Part shown: one piece after another, positions 11,092 through 22,964 of the stretch
How the letters are laid out: each line of letters starts with the position of its first letter
How positions within the stretch are numbered: the first letter of the stretch is position 1
Assembly: GCA_016165875.1 (NCBI GenBank)
Contig: JABBOT010000012.1
Span: 12,460,984-12,524,983, forward strand
From: Acanthopleura granulata
Lineage: Eukaryota; Mollusca; Polyplacophora; Chitonida; Chitonidae
DNA: 64,000 nt
Direction of reading: 5' to 3'
Program-made: the position numbers and the translations under genes
Notes under the pieces: generated by a model
The model's input: only the letters and a program-made list of their open reading frames with translations
What the model was told of the DNA's origin: nothing
The model's database searches: none

Positions 11092-14000
11092 ATGAGAATT
11101 GTTGGTAACTTTATGTTCAGCAGGGCACCGTTATCTTCATGGATGTTTCGTATGGTTGAAAACAGACGGAGAAACAGACATATACAACTAAGAATGGCTA
11201 GCAACAACAGAGGTCAGCAACAGGAGAGTTACTTGGTTGCCGTTTTCAATAGCCTTATCAACACTTTAGAGCGTAATAACCAACTGATCAAGGCCAGTTT
11301 GGACACTATCCAATCCTTGAACAAGGGAGGTGACAGTGGAAAGGGAAGGAGCAGTGGCAGTAGTGGTGGTAGCAGTAATCAAGTGGCTGATCCTCTCTCA
11401 GTTAAATCTGCTGATACTGAACCTACAAGATCTGACAAGGTACATGTATATGGCACAAGTGGTAAAAACAACAGCTGACAAGGTATATGTATGACATTGA
11501 GTGTGAATACAAGAGCTGACAAGGTATATGTATGACATATTGAGTGTGAATACAAGAGCTGACAAGGTAGATGTATGACATAAGGTGTGAATATAAGAGC
11601 TGACAAGGTGTATGTATGACACATTGAGTGTGAATACAAGAGCTGACGAGGTATATGTATGACATTGAGTGTGAATACAAGAGCTGACAAGGTATATGTA
11701 TGACATATTGAGTGTGAATACAAGAGGTCACAAGGTATATGTATAACATATTGAGTGTGAATACAAGAGCTGACAAGGTAGATGTATGACATAAGGTGTG
11801 AATATAAGAGCTGACAAGGTATATGTATGACATTGAGTGTGAATATAAGAGCTGACAAGGTATATGTATGACATATTGAGTGTGAATATAAGAGCTGACA
11901 AGATATATGTATGACATATTGAGTGTGAATACAAGAGCTGACAAGGTATATGTATGACATATTGGGTGTGAATATAAGAGCTGACAAGGTATATGTATGA
12001 CATTGGACATGAATATAAGAGCTGACAAGGTATATGTATGCCACATTGGGTGTGAATATAAGAGCTGACAAGGTATCTGTATGACATATTGGGTGTGAAT
12101 ATTTATTTATTTATTTATTTATTTGATTGGTGTTTTACGCCATACTCAAAAATATTTCACTTATACGATGGCGGCCAGCGTTATGGTGGAAGGAAACAGG
12201 GCAGAGACCAGGGGAAACTGGGTGTGAATACAAGAACTGACAAGGTATCTATATGACATATTGAGTGTGAATATAAGAGCTGACAAGGTATATGTATGAC
12301 ATATTGGGTGTGAATATAAGAGCTGACAAGGTATCTGTATGATATATGGAGTGTGAATATAAGAGCTGACAAAGTATGACATATTGGGTGTGAATATAAG
12401 AGCTGACAAGGTATACGTATGACATATTGAGTGTGAATATAAGAGCTGACAAAGTATGCCAAATTGAGTGTGAATATAAGAGCTAACAAGGTATATGTAT
12501 GACATATTGGGTGTGAATATAAGAGCTGGCAAAGTATAAGTATGACATTGAGTGTGAATATAAGAGCTGACAAGGTATATGTATGACATCGGGTGTGAAT
12601 ACAAGAGCTGACAAGGTATATGTATGACATACTGGATGTGAATACAAGAGCTACAAGGTTTATGTATGACATATTGGGTGTGAATACAAGAGCTGACAAA
12701 GTATAAGTATGACATATTGAGTGTGAATATTAGAGCTGACAAGATATCTGTATGACATATTGCGTGTGAATACAAGAGTTGACAAGGTATAAGTATGACA
12801 TATTGAGTGTGAATATAAGAGCTGACAAGGTAAATGGGTAACATATTGGGTGTGAATATAAGACCTGACAAAGTATAAGTATGACATTGGGTGTGAATAT
12901 AAGACCTGACAAGGTATCTGTATGACATTGGGTGTGAATACAAGAGCGCAGAAAGTACAAGTATGACATATTGAGTGTGAATATAAGAGCTACAAGGTAT
13001 ATGTACATGTATAACATATTGGTGTTAAACACAGCGAAAAGTTACAACACGTGATGTAATGGTTTGTAATTGTGTTAGTTTAAATGTGGACTTACTTGGC
13101 GTTAGACAGGGAATTTCTGCATACCTCATTCTGTACATGACCTGATGGGATGGTTTGTCAGTAACTTACCACAGGTTGGTGGTTTGATTTATTCGAGGTA
13201 CTCTGGTTTTTGTCCATCCATAAAACTGAACACCATTGTAAAAGTGGGGAATTGTTGAGTATGGCATTAATATACAAACAAATACATACTACTGGCTCCA
13301 TTGCAACTTTTTAAACTGAATTAACTTTAATTCTGTGCTTCTTGTCAAAGGCAGTTAACATTTCATGAAAATAATGTTGCTAAGAGTTTTGGGTTCAATC
13401 ATTTGATGAGCTATAGTCATAACATGCGTCATAAGGAAATGCATAATAATGAGATTATTATTATTTATTTATTTAATTAGGTAAGGGTTGAGGTCCGTGC
13501 AAGCTTTGTAAAAATTTATGACATCAATACGGTGGGTCAGGATTTCACAGCTGAAGTAGTAGTTCATGCAAAGTGGGAGGAGCCAGCATTAAAGGGCACA
13601 TCAAAACAGGTAATGAAATGTTTTCATTGTCAAGTTATAAAATTATGATTATGAAGAATATAAAGGCATAAAAAAAATTAAAATAAATATTTTAACCTAA
13701 TTTTTAGATCTTTCTTGGGATCAGTTAAGTGAAGTTAAGTATTCTGTACTTAAACTTTAAAGTGGACTTTATGGACCATATTCACACTATTCATTAATCC
13801 TATAAATGTCATCATTTCATCCCACAGTGTCATTGCCTTGAAAATTGTTATGTTCTGTCTCTGATAAGTTGTGCCCTCGTGATTTCTGCATTTTAAGACA
13901 TCTGCTCAAATATGTTATTCTTTTATTTTATGAAGGATGTTGAAAACTTTGACTGTTCCGGGTACTGGAAGCCCAAAATGAACGTGTTGAACATGTCCCA

Positions 14001-17000
14001 AGACCTGGAGATGGTGAAGCACGCGTTCTGTGTAAGGTTTAATGTGACTGGCTATAACAACCCCATCATTATGATGATGTGGAGGTTTAAAGGGACGTTC
14101 AGAGAAAGTCTGGAACTGGAGCATTTCCCACTGGATGTTCAGGTAAGTTACATGTGAGTCTTGAAAATGTGTTCGATGGCCGTAAGCCAAGCAACAGTCC
14201 AAAAAAGACAGAATTCTAAATTTTTTATTGAAATTGAATAGAATTTTTGTTTCTGATTTTTCTCTCAGTGTTAATGTTTTAAATTTTTCTTGCATTTTTC
14301 ATTAGCCGGAGAATGAACAGAAATCGCAACGCTGTTTTTTTCTCATTGGGATTTAAGGATTCTTACTCTTTTCGTTTGTGTCTACATGACATGAAACACA
14401 TTGAAAAAGTTCCTGAATTGTCCATCACTTATCAAGTCCAGGTTTTGCACTGATAAACACCAAGTAAACATGAATTATCAGCACGGTAGTTTGGTTTGTG
14501 AAATGCAGCGTTCATTTGGCTGTGTTTGTACTAGCGGCTGACCATCTGGACCCATCAGGGTCCATAACTCTCAGTTGTTTTGGCTGTGGCTTGAATAAAA
14601 ATACTGAAACAACATTCAGACTCCCTTCATATATATTCATGTATCTTTAAGAGCTTGGAAGAGTAAAAACCCAAGCAAGAGTAGAAATAACTTGAATGTA
14701 AACAAAAGGTAATCTTTTCAGTGGATTTTTGATAAAATTTTTTTTCATTATAATTATAATATCAACACCTGACTTATTTATTCTAAAAGTAAAAGTCTTT
14801 TTAAGGATGGCTTCTGTCAGATGCGGTAAATTTTAGTTGCTTTTATATACTGCTCTATCTTACAACAGTTTATATGTTTTATTATTTTCCTGTTTTAGAG
14901 TAACAAGAAGAGATATTTGATATATAGCTGTAACTTGCATGTGTCTGCAAACAGGCTACCAGCACTGTACAGAGTGTTGAGCAGTTCTGAAAAGCAAGCA
15001 TGCCGGTGCCCCCAAAAACCGACGCATTTGAACTGTCACTGTTTTCAGGATTTAACATTACAAGTGACGTCAGACAGGACAAGTGAGGAGATTGTGCTGG
15101 TTGAGGACGAGTACGCCCTGAGCACGGTGAACACCAAGGCCTTCATGGACGCCCAGGAATGGGCCATCTACCAGCATGTGGAGGCATTCCATGAAGAGAC
15201 CCCTCAGGAGTACGTGGGCTCGGTCACTCACCCTGTGCTCATGGTCCAGTGTAGGGTCGCCAGGAGGGTGGGGTTCTTCGGATGGAATATTGTTTTCATT
15301 GTGGTAGGCTGATGTTGAGCATCTTTGTTTATTTTGTGTTGTTGTTGTTGTTGTCATGTTATGTTGACTGATATATATCAGGATATACATGTATTCCTGT
15401 CAGTGTAGTATGTATTTATGTATGTACATGTATTCCTGGGTTTTACATCGTACTGAACAGTTTTTCACTCACATGATGAGGAGGAGTCCTTAGAACGTAT
15501 GTATATTCTCTGTCTCCTTGTGGCAGGGCAAGTCCTTGCTGCCAAAGCGAATGCCAACAATACCAGACGTGACACCCCAACCAGTCACATTATACTGACA
15601 CTGGGCCAGCCAGTCCTGTTTCCTTTGCTGTAACCTCTAAGTCGTATAGGCATTTGAAGTTGACTTTATTAGTCTGAACAATTGACAGAAAAGGACAGTT
15701 CCATTGATTGTTTGTTTCAAAAATGTTTCGAGCAATCTTGAAGCATACATGCATTAGCAGTTCAGCAGAATCATGTGTAGGTCAGATGTCTTGCCATGCT
15801 TTCCATCTTTGAATGGTGTCACAATGGCCAGTGTCATGAAGAAGTTAACAACTATGGAATTAAGCAAAGGTGACAAAATAAACCTTTCTGTTTAAGTGTG
15901 TTTATTTATTTTTTGGATTGGTCTTTTACTCAAAACTCAAGAACATTTCACTTGTATGATGGCGTGCAGCAAATTTTGTCTTGGGAGGAAACCTTGCAGA
16001 GCCTGGGGAAACCCATGACCATCTGCAGGTTGCTGGGAGACATTCCCACATACAACTGGATTGGAAACCGAAATGAGCAGAAAGGCCCCTGCATGCTAAC
16101 CCTATGGCCATGGAGGCCCCCTTAAGCCTTTCTCTGAAAAATCTTAGTAATAATGATACAATTTTAGATGCACATGTTTTTGTAATGCCTTGAACGAGTA
16201 CAACTTCATTGTTTCCTGTGTTTTGCCTGTACAGATGCTGATCATGATTTTACCGTTCACCAGCGTGACCCTGAGCCCCGCCGGCAGTGATAGACTGGTG
16301 GTCACCATCACCCTGCTCCTCACAGCTATTGCCTTCAAACTAGTCGTCCAACAAATCTTACCTACTATATCATACTTGACATACCTGGTAGGTACGGAGT
16401 GTCTTAATGGCAGACTTCATCAACAATAACAGTTACCACAGATGTAGACTCCAGGGAGTCATAGTGCCAAACTAAAGAGGAAAAACAACCAGCCTGCTGA
16501 ATCGTTTCCCCAGTATGATCAGGATGGTTGATAAATGCATCCCTGTATTAATCTGTGGAAAATGTACGAAAACAAGCAATTTTTTGGCCTTTGACCTTCA
16601 TTTATTTTACTTACCTGATTAGTGTCTTATGCTGTACTCCAGAATGTTTCACTTATACGACGCCGGTCAGCATTATGGTGGGAGGAAACCAGGCAGAGCC
16701 CGAGGGAAACCCACAATCTTATGCACTTTGGCCTTCAGGATCAAATTACATTGTAGTTGCCAAATATACTAAAACTGTCTTGTCTGTTCATGAACTTGAT
16801 CTGGTTATAATCACTAATCAAGTTGCCTTTAGATTAAACCACCTCCATTGACTAATGTTTTAGGACCTTAGAGGCAGTATATCAGTGCATGATATGAAAA
16901 ATGAAAATTGTTGGTGACTTATCAAACTGAGACCGATATGCATAATGTGGGTGGAGAAGTTCATACCTTGCTTGCCAAAGGGCACTGCAGTTTTTTCCAC

Positions 17001-20000
17001 CCTTGAAACAGGCCGCGAACGGATAGATCTGCCACATCCGATGTCCTACCACCCTGCAAAAGTGACAGTTTTACTTTTCATTCCAAACTCTGAGAAAGCA
17101 GTTGTGACATCACTGAGAAATTGAACATTTGTAACCATTTTGTGGGACATCCGGTTGAACTACTTGCAACATATATTGATTATGTGTGGTCAGATGACTG
17201 TTCTTGATTGACAGTTCAGAAAGGTCTATTAGTCAACAAGTGAACTGTTCTTGGGTGTAGTGTTAATCTCAAATCATATAAATAAACAGAAAGAAAAAAC
17301 TTACTGTTGAATCACCAATGTCACACACATCATGTTGTTAATAGAGGTTTGAGTTGGGTTTCCTACAATGTTAGATTTCAAAGTCTGGTTAAATCCTTAC
17401 TAAGGAGCAATCACATAAATAAATCTGTATGCATACCTCTACCTGTACAATATGTAAAATACATAATTCATGTGTTAAATACTAGTTATTTATCATTTCA
17501 GGATATGTATATTCTGGCAGCATTGATATTTTTGAGCCTACATGCTGCCCAGAACTCCTTCATGAACCACATGTCGACCTTCCTAACTGACCCAGCAGAC
17601 GTGGTGATGTGGGACAACTACAGTGTCATAGGCCTGGCTGGATCCACCCTTCTCTTCCACCTCATCTTCTTTTCATATGTTCTGGCACATGTAAGTCATC
17701 TCCTTCTCATATGTTCTGGCACATGTAAGTCATCTCCTTTTCATATGTTCTGGCACATGTAAGTCATCTCCTTCTCATATGTTCTGGCACATGTAAGCCA
17801 TCTCCTTTTCATATGTTCTGGCACATGTAAGTCATCTCCTTCTCATATGTTCTGGCACATGTAAGTCATCTCCTTCTCATATGTTCTGGCACATGTAAGT
17901 CATCTCCTTTTCATATGTTCTGGCACATGTAAGTCATCTCCTTCTCATATGTTCTGGCACATGTAAGTCATCTCCTTCTCATATGTTCTGGCCCAAGTAA
18001 ATCATCTCCTTTTCATATTTTCTTTCACATGTAAGTCTCTTCCTTTTCATATGTTCTGGCACATGTAAGTCATCTCCTTCTCATATGTTCTGGCACATGT
18101 AAGTTATCTCCTTTTCATATTTTCTTTCACATGTAAATCACTTCCTTTTCATATGTTCTGGCACATATAAGTCATCTCCTTTTCATATGTTCTGGCACAT
18201 GTAAGTCATCTCCTTCTCATGTTCTGGCACATGTAAGTCATCTCCTTTTCATATGTTCTGGCACATGTAAGTCATCTCCTTCTCATATGTTCTGGCACAT
18301 GTAAGTCATCTCCTTTTCATATGTTCTGGCACATGTAAGTCATCTCCTTCTCATATTTTCTTTCACCTGTAAGTCACTTCCTTTTCATCTGTTCTGGCAC
18401 ATGTAAGTCATTTCCCTTTCATATATTCTGGCACACATGAGTCATCTCCTTTTCATATGTTCTGGCACATGTAAGTCATCTCCTTTTCATATGTTCTGGC
18501 ACATGTAAGTTATCTCCTTTTCATATTTTCTGTCACATGTAAGTCACCTCCTCATATATTCTGGCACATGTAAGTCACCTCCTTTTCGTATGGTCTGGCA
18601 CATCTAAGCCATCTCCTTCTCATATTTTCTGGCACATGTAAGTCATCCCCTTTTCATATTTTCTGGAACATGTAAGTCACCTCCTTTTCATATGTTCTGG
18701 CACATGTAAGTCACCTCCTTTTCATATGTTCTGGCACATGAAAGTCACCTCCTTTTCATATTTTCTGTCACATGTAAGTCACCTCCTTTTCATATTTTCT
18801 GTCACATGTAAGTCACTTCCTTCTTATATGTTGTGGCACATGTAAGTGACTTCCTTCTTATATGTTGTGGCACATGTAAGTCACCTCCTTTTCATATGTT
18901 CTGGCACATGTAAGTCACCTCCTTTTCATATGTTCTGGCACATGTAAGTCACCTCCTTTTCATATGTTCTGGCACATGTAAGTCACCTCCTTTTTGTATG
19001 TTGTGGCACATGTAAGTCACCTCCGTTTTGTATGTTGTGGCACATGTAAGTCACCTCCTCATATATTCTGGCACATGTAAGTCATCTCCTTTTTGATGTG
19101 TTCTGGCACATGTGATTCATCTTCTGTTCAGGCATGTCAGAATTCAAGAATATTTATTAGGTTATCATTAAAGTAATGTTACGACTAATACCAATACAAC
19201 CAATTAATTTCTTTAAAATTCCTGTCTCTTAAGAATCCCTGTCCCTTTCATTAGCCAAAAAAATGCGCTACCAACCGATCTTAAACTTGGTACGAGATAA
19301 GAAGGGAATACTTGGTTACTAAGTTAGAAGTTAACAGTTACAAGTGACTTTAACTACTCCCAAGCAGAATGGCATGTACCACCTTTCTTTCTAATCATCT
19401 GTTTTGGTTTCAGACTTCAACTAGAAGACGTCTTATGAAAAGAAAAGACAGGCGATACAAGGTAATGTTTAAGTAGACATTTGATTTCATCAGTGTTTTT
19501 TTTTTCTGAAGGTTTTACAACATGTGAAAACAAGATTCTTTCACTTTTAAATACAAATTTTTCCACCAGTCACTAGTTTCTGCAATTAATGATCGGTATG
19601 CCAGCATTACAACACTCTTTGCCAGAGGATGGTGATCATTATTATATGCCGTGTAGATGGACTTCTGACATTACGCATACATGTGCATGTATCACAGAAG
19701 TTTAAATATACTGCAATTGCATTACCCTAATTCTTCTAAGTTTTAAGACAGATAGTAGTAGTCTTGAGAGCTGAAAATTACACTTCTCCCTCAGTTTTTG
19801 CACAAAATTAAAGATACTGATTTGTCGCTCATTAGACGGACTAACCCTGTGAGAAATGAGAAACTTTTTATTCCTGTTACAGTTACATGTATATTGGCTA
19901 AAGACAGAAGACCAGGTGTCCCAAAAATTAGAAGAATTAGAGTACTCAGAGTTGATATTAATTTGGCTTATTCACTTAATACAAGGATTGCACTTGCAAA

Positions 20001-20452
20001 CAATACATGTGTTTTGTGAATTTGTTCCCCGAGCTGCGCAGGAGTAAAGCAGGGTGAACTGTCACTGTTAGGTAGTGTAGTGATACATGGAATATGGCAG
20101 GGTGAACTGTCTCTGTTAGGTAGTGTAGTGATACATGGAATATGGCAGGGTGAACTGTCTCTGTTAGGTAGTGTAGTTATACATGGAATACTTTTCAAAC
20201 AGAAAAAGATGAATCTGAGTAAGTGTATAAATTTATACCAAAATGAGATACATGAGAGTTAACATTGTAGGCAATAATATTGTTGTGGATAAAGTGCAAT
20301 GTAAAATCAGCACTGTGTGGCAGGTTCATTTCCATACATGTCCTTTTCTTTCATTATTTCAGGCCAAAATGAAATTCCTGGAGAAATATGGGCGTTTACC
20401 TAAGGTGACTGAAATAGTTACTCCCAAGAATTCTGATGAAATCAATATTTAA
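11092..20452 (+). CDS. Pentameric ligand-gated ion channel lacking the Cys-loop disulfide
   Basis: Exons: 11092-11439, 13481-13609, 13936-14142, 15049-15303, 16235-16387, 17502-17690, 19414-19461, 20363-20452 (472 codons plus stop). All seven introns are phase 0 with GT-AG ends. Residues 1-116 are hydrophilic: basic, then a coiled-coil-like stretch (NSLINTLERNNQLIKAS), then Gly/Ser. About 117-300 is the ligand-binding beta-sandwich. FPLDVQ (223-228) is the Pro-loop core, but the two Cys positions are Glu216 and Leu230. M1 is about 303-322, M2 332-351 (RLVVTITLLLTAIAFK), M3 366-383 and M4 405-427. The M3-M4 link is only about 20 residues, and M4 is followed by a basic 45-residue tail. The family forms pentamers in membranes; ligand and ion selectivity cannot be told. 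No clear signal peptide is seen. An in-frame TGA directly precedes the chosen ATG; Met35 (MASNN) is an alternative start. Confidence 0.92.
11420..13020 (+). repeat. Minisatellite 3: 43-bp unit copied from channel exon 1 donor
   Basis: About 34 units of roughly 43 bp, each with GAGCTGACAAGGTATATG then TATGACATATTGAGTGTGAA. The first unit is the real boundary (AAGATCTGACAAG|gtacatg at 11439/11440), so every unit repeats the exon end and its GT donor. A SINE piece lies at 12101-12221. Long reverse-strand ORFs through the array are repeat artefacts. Confidence 0.95.
12101..12221 (-). mobile_element. Truncated SINE inside minisatellite 3
   Basis: Starts with an ATTT-repeat tail, then 'gtgttttacgccatactc', 'tcacttatacgatggcgg' and 'aggaaacagggcagag'. 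It lacks the tRNA head and sits in the middle of the array. Confidence 0.85.
13936..14142 (+). CDS. Channel exon 3 carrying the Pro-loop
   Basis: Acceptor tttatgaag, donor gtaagtta. It encodes FDCSGYWKPKMNVLNMSQDL and ends HFPLDVQ. In Cys-loop receptors a Cys stands seven residues before this Phe and another seven after it; here they are Glu and, in the next exon, Leu. The Pro and Asp of FPxD are kept. Confidence 0.92.
15049..16387 (+). CDS. Channel exons 4-5 (end of binding domain, M1 and M2 pore helix)
   Basis: Exon 4 (15049-15303) ends in GFFGWNIVFIV, the first half of M1. Exon 5 (16235-16387) completes M1 (MLIMILPF), crosses TSVTLSPAGSD and encodes M2 and the M2-M3 loop (LPTISYLTYL). The M2-M3 segment AFKLVVQQILP resembles prokaryotic channels such as GLIC as far as I recall. 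No Glu stands at the intracellular mouth of M2 where cation channels often have it; an Asp (332) is present nearby, so selectivity is open. Confidence 0.9.
15901..16123 (-). mobile_element. SINE, nearly full length, diverged
   Basis: Tail end first: 'tttatttattttttggatt', then 'caagaacatttcacttg', 'tctgcaggttgctggg', and a tRNA-like head ending 'ggccatggaggccccc'. It lies in channel intron 4, about 110 bases before exon 5. Confidence 0.8.
16598..16716 (-). mobile_element. Truncated SINE
   Basis: Core block 'tcacttatacgacgccgg' and 'cagcattatggtgggagg' followed by 'gagggaaacccacaa'; the head half is missing. Located in channel intron 5. Confidence 0.75.
17502..17690 (+). CDS. Channel exon 6 (M3, short linker, M4)
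   Basis: DMYILAALIFLSLHAAQN forms M3; SFMNHMSTFLTDPADVVMWDN is the whole M3-M4 link; YSVIGLAGSTLLFHLIFFSY is M4. The exon ends GTTCTGGCACAT before gtaagtcat, and this end plus donor is the template of the following 34-bp minisatellite. Confidence 0.92.
17663..19128 (+). repeat. Minisatellite 2: 34-bp unit copied from channel exon 6 donor
   Basis: About 42 units of 34 bp, each CATATGTTCTGGCACAT|gtaagt followed by catctccttt. The first unit is the true end of exon 6 at 17690; the exon's last 28 bases differ from the unit consensus at about one position. Later units drift (tttctttcacatg, ttgtggcacatg) but nearly all keep the gtaagt donor. Confidence 0.97.
20051..20190 (+). repeat. Short tandem array, 48 bp x 3
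   Basis: AGGGTGAACTGT recurs at 20051, 20099 and 20147 with nearly identical 48-bp units. It lies in the middle of the last channel intron, away from either splice site, so it is unlike the donor-templated arrays. Confidence 0.9.
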
Positions 20453-21145
20453 TTCAGAAGACTCAATCTAGAGTTACAAGGTTTTCGACTGATTTTTTGA
20501 GTGACAGAAATGGCAATGTGTTGACGCACATTGCAGCATTAAGATGGACAAAAACTCATCACCAGCATCCTCCTTGTACAAAGACAGTGTTGAGATTTTG
20601 TCTGCGTGATTCCAAAAAAAAAGTAACAGAATTATCGAAAGCTACATGACTGTGGTACTCGTTCTTTGTATGCACCTTTCTCACCGAGTAAGAGAGTTTT
20701 TGATACCTGTAACGTGCCAAGAACATATTTTTGATAGGATGGGATAAAACTTTTAATGTTCTTAATCACTTGGTCATGTTGGTGCAATTTTGGGCTGTAT
20801 TTCCAGTCCCTATGTGTGTATTAGTGCTAGTCAATTCCATGTGCTGCTTCTTTTTGTACCAAACCTTTTGTCTTCATAATGAGCATGCAGTTCCATACAG
20901 GACACATCCAAATAGACAGTGCCATCATCTCATACCCTTGAGCAAGTTTGTTGACAGATTTGTCCAAAAATGCAGAGTTACTTACCATCGCTCACAGCTT
21001 CTGACCGTTTGTTTAAGAACCATTGTATTCCGCAATAAACCTTCATTTAGATTTACAAGTACACTGTCGTTACATTCTTCCCCTGTGATTTCAGATTTGG
21101 GTATGCTTACTTATACATAGATCTATTTATCTGAAATGAGTATGA

Positions 21146-21151
21146 AATAAA
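21146..21151 (+). terminator. Polyadenylation signal, channel gene
   Basis: AATAAA about 0.7 kb after the channel stop codon, followed by 'tgttgttgttg'. Another AATAAA at 21034-21039 is an alternative. Either would give an ordinary 3' UTR of 0.6-0.7 kb. Confidence 0.5.
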
Positions 21152-21835
21152 TGTTGTTGTTGAACATGACATATATGTGCTATTAAGTCTTGTTTCATTG
21201 AACGTATATTTGTTTTCCCGCATGTGCTTCTTGCTATAGCATTCTATTTAAGTTTGAGCTACCACTTGACATTATTACTCTTGTTGTCTCAGGGCCCTAA
21301 CTCAGAATTCATAGTTTGCTCTCCAAGTTTCAGAAAACTCAAACCACTTTTGAACTGTCCACCCAACACTGGCAGTCCGGTCATGTACAAACAGGATGTG
21401 GATTAACATGCCTTGATAGTGAGAAGAGGTTTATAATATGAGGTCTTATTTATAGTGTAACCTCACAGAAGCGTCACGATAAGGGAACCAGGACTTCAGC
21501 ATTCTCCTTCATACTGAACATCAAGCACAAAATCAATTGCATACCACACAATTTACATGTAGCTCTGAGAACTGAGCTGAACAACCAGAGATGATTTTTT
21601 TCTGTACACGAAAGTCTAATTTCCTGGGAAACTACGGAAAATTTTTGAAAATTTTGCATACAGTTTGGCAAGTTTTTAACTTTTCACTGTTTTAATCTCC
21701 AATAAAGCATTATATATTTATTTGATTGGGTTCTATAAGCAGCACGAGTTGGGAAATTGGAGACTATTTCAGGGTAATCACAAGGCTACATTTCACTTAT
21801 AGCATGCTAACATTGGTGAAAACTAGACCTGTCGA

Positions 21836-22094
21836 GGGCCTCCATGGCCAAGGGGATTATAACGTTTATGCAACGTAATGACCCAGGTGCTTCTCACCAA
21901 TGTGGTTGTTGTGAGTTCAAGTCCAGCTCACGCTGGCATCCTCTCCAGTCATAAGGGGTTAGGTCTGCCAGCAACCTGCAGATGGTCGTGGGTTTCTCCC
22001 AGACTCTGCTCGGATTCCTCCCACCATAATGCTGGCCATCATCGAAATATTCTTGAGTATTGTCTAAAACACCATTCCAGTAAATAAATAAATA
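21836..22094 (+). mobile_element. SINE, full length
   Basis: Head 'gggcctccatggccaa', B-box-like 'gtgagttcaagtccagctc', core 'cagcaacctgcagatggtc', 'caccataatgctggcc', tail AATAAATAAATA. Confidence 0.9.
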
Positions 22095-22809
22095 CATGCT
22101 TGGCACTCAACAACATCACCTTGAGTTTGCAAAGATTCTTTAACCATTAACTTTAATGGCTTCCCACACAAATTTTTCTTTCATATTTAGTCAATGATTA
22201 TTTACTCACAACAAACACAAATTTGGATCGCCACTGAATACATATAAAAATTTAATTTGCAAACAGCTGCATTACTTATCACAGTTCGTTCTCAAGTATA
22301 AATTTTTTAACCGTTCAAAATCCTAGTATTAACAATTGAACTCGCACAAAGTTAAGCACACATTCTGCGTTTGTAACATAAAATGCTTAACAGTACATAT
22401 TAAAAGTAACATTTTCTAGATCTCTGTCGGTAATCATTGTAGAGGCTTTATGAATGACATTTCATACCATACATGTAGCAAGATGGAAATACAGATAATG
22501 TGCACATGATATTAAAATACAGTACAGATACACTGCATATATACATGTACTTATGTATCCCATACACCTTAAGTACTGTAGTTTCACTGATCAGTTTGAT
22601 ATATGGTACAATAGTGGTGCTAACACGAAATACGATTTCAAAACCTTCAGATACCTTTGTTACGTTACATTTCAGTACGCTGCTGGGCCAGTACGAGTAC
22701 ATGTACTTATTCACACAAGCACCTCAAGCTTAAAAGCTCCACATGAAGCAGTTCTCTCTGTTAATGTCCAAAGGTTTACAGACAGTAACCCCTGTGACTA
22801 GTGTGCGCC

Positions 22810-22964
22810 ACATGTAGAGAGCTTGTCAGTGACATGCCAAATGTTGCTGGTTTATGCCAGGTCCTTCGGTGTCCTTCAACCATGAAAGTGACTGCCATGG
22901 TATAAGTGAAAAATTCTTGTGTATGGCGTTAAGCAACGATCAAATGCATAAAATAAATTTAAGA
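22810..22964 (+). mobile_element. Degenerate SINE 3' part
   Basis: Weak match to the family core ('aaatgttgctggtttatg') and a clearer end 'ataagtgaaaaattcttg' with 'tatggcgttaagcaa' and an AATAAA tail. Confidence 0.45.

Noticed and set aside
11379..12943. Long reverse-strand ORFs of 100-260 codons with SxIHTQ-type repeats
   Set aside because: They are frames through the 43-bp minisatellite; three overlapping frames are all open, which shows a composition effect, not coding.
20731..21120. 129-codon plus-strand ORF
   Set aside because: Lies in the 3' UTR of the channel before its polyA signals; no recognisable protein features.
21836..22094. tRNA gene
   Set aside because: The A-box and B-box-like words belong to the SINE head; no cloverleaf can be drawn, and the same applies to the other SINE copies.
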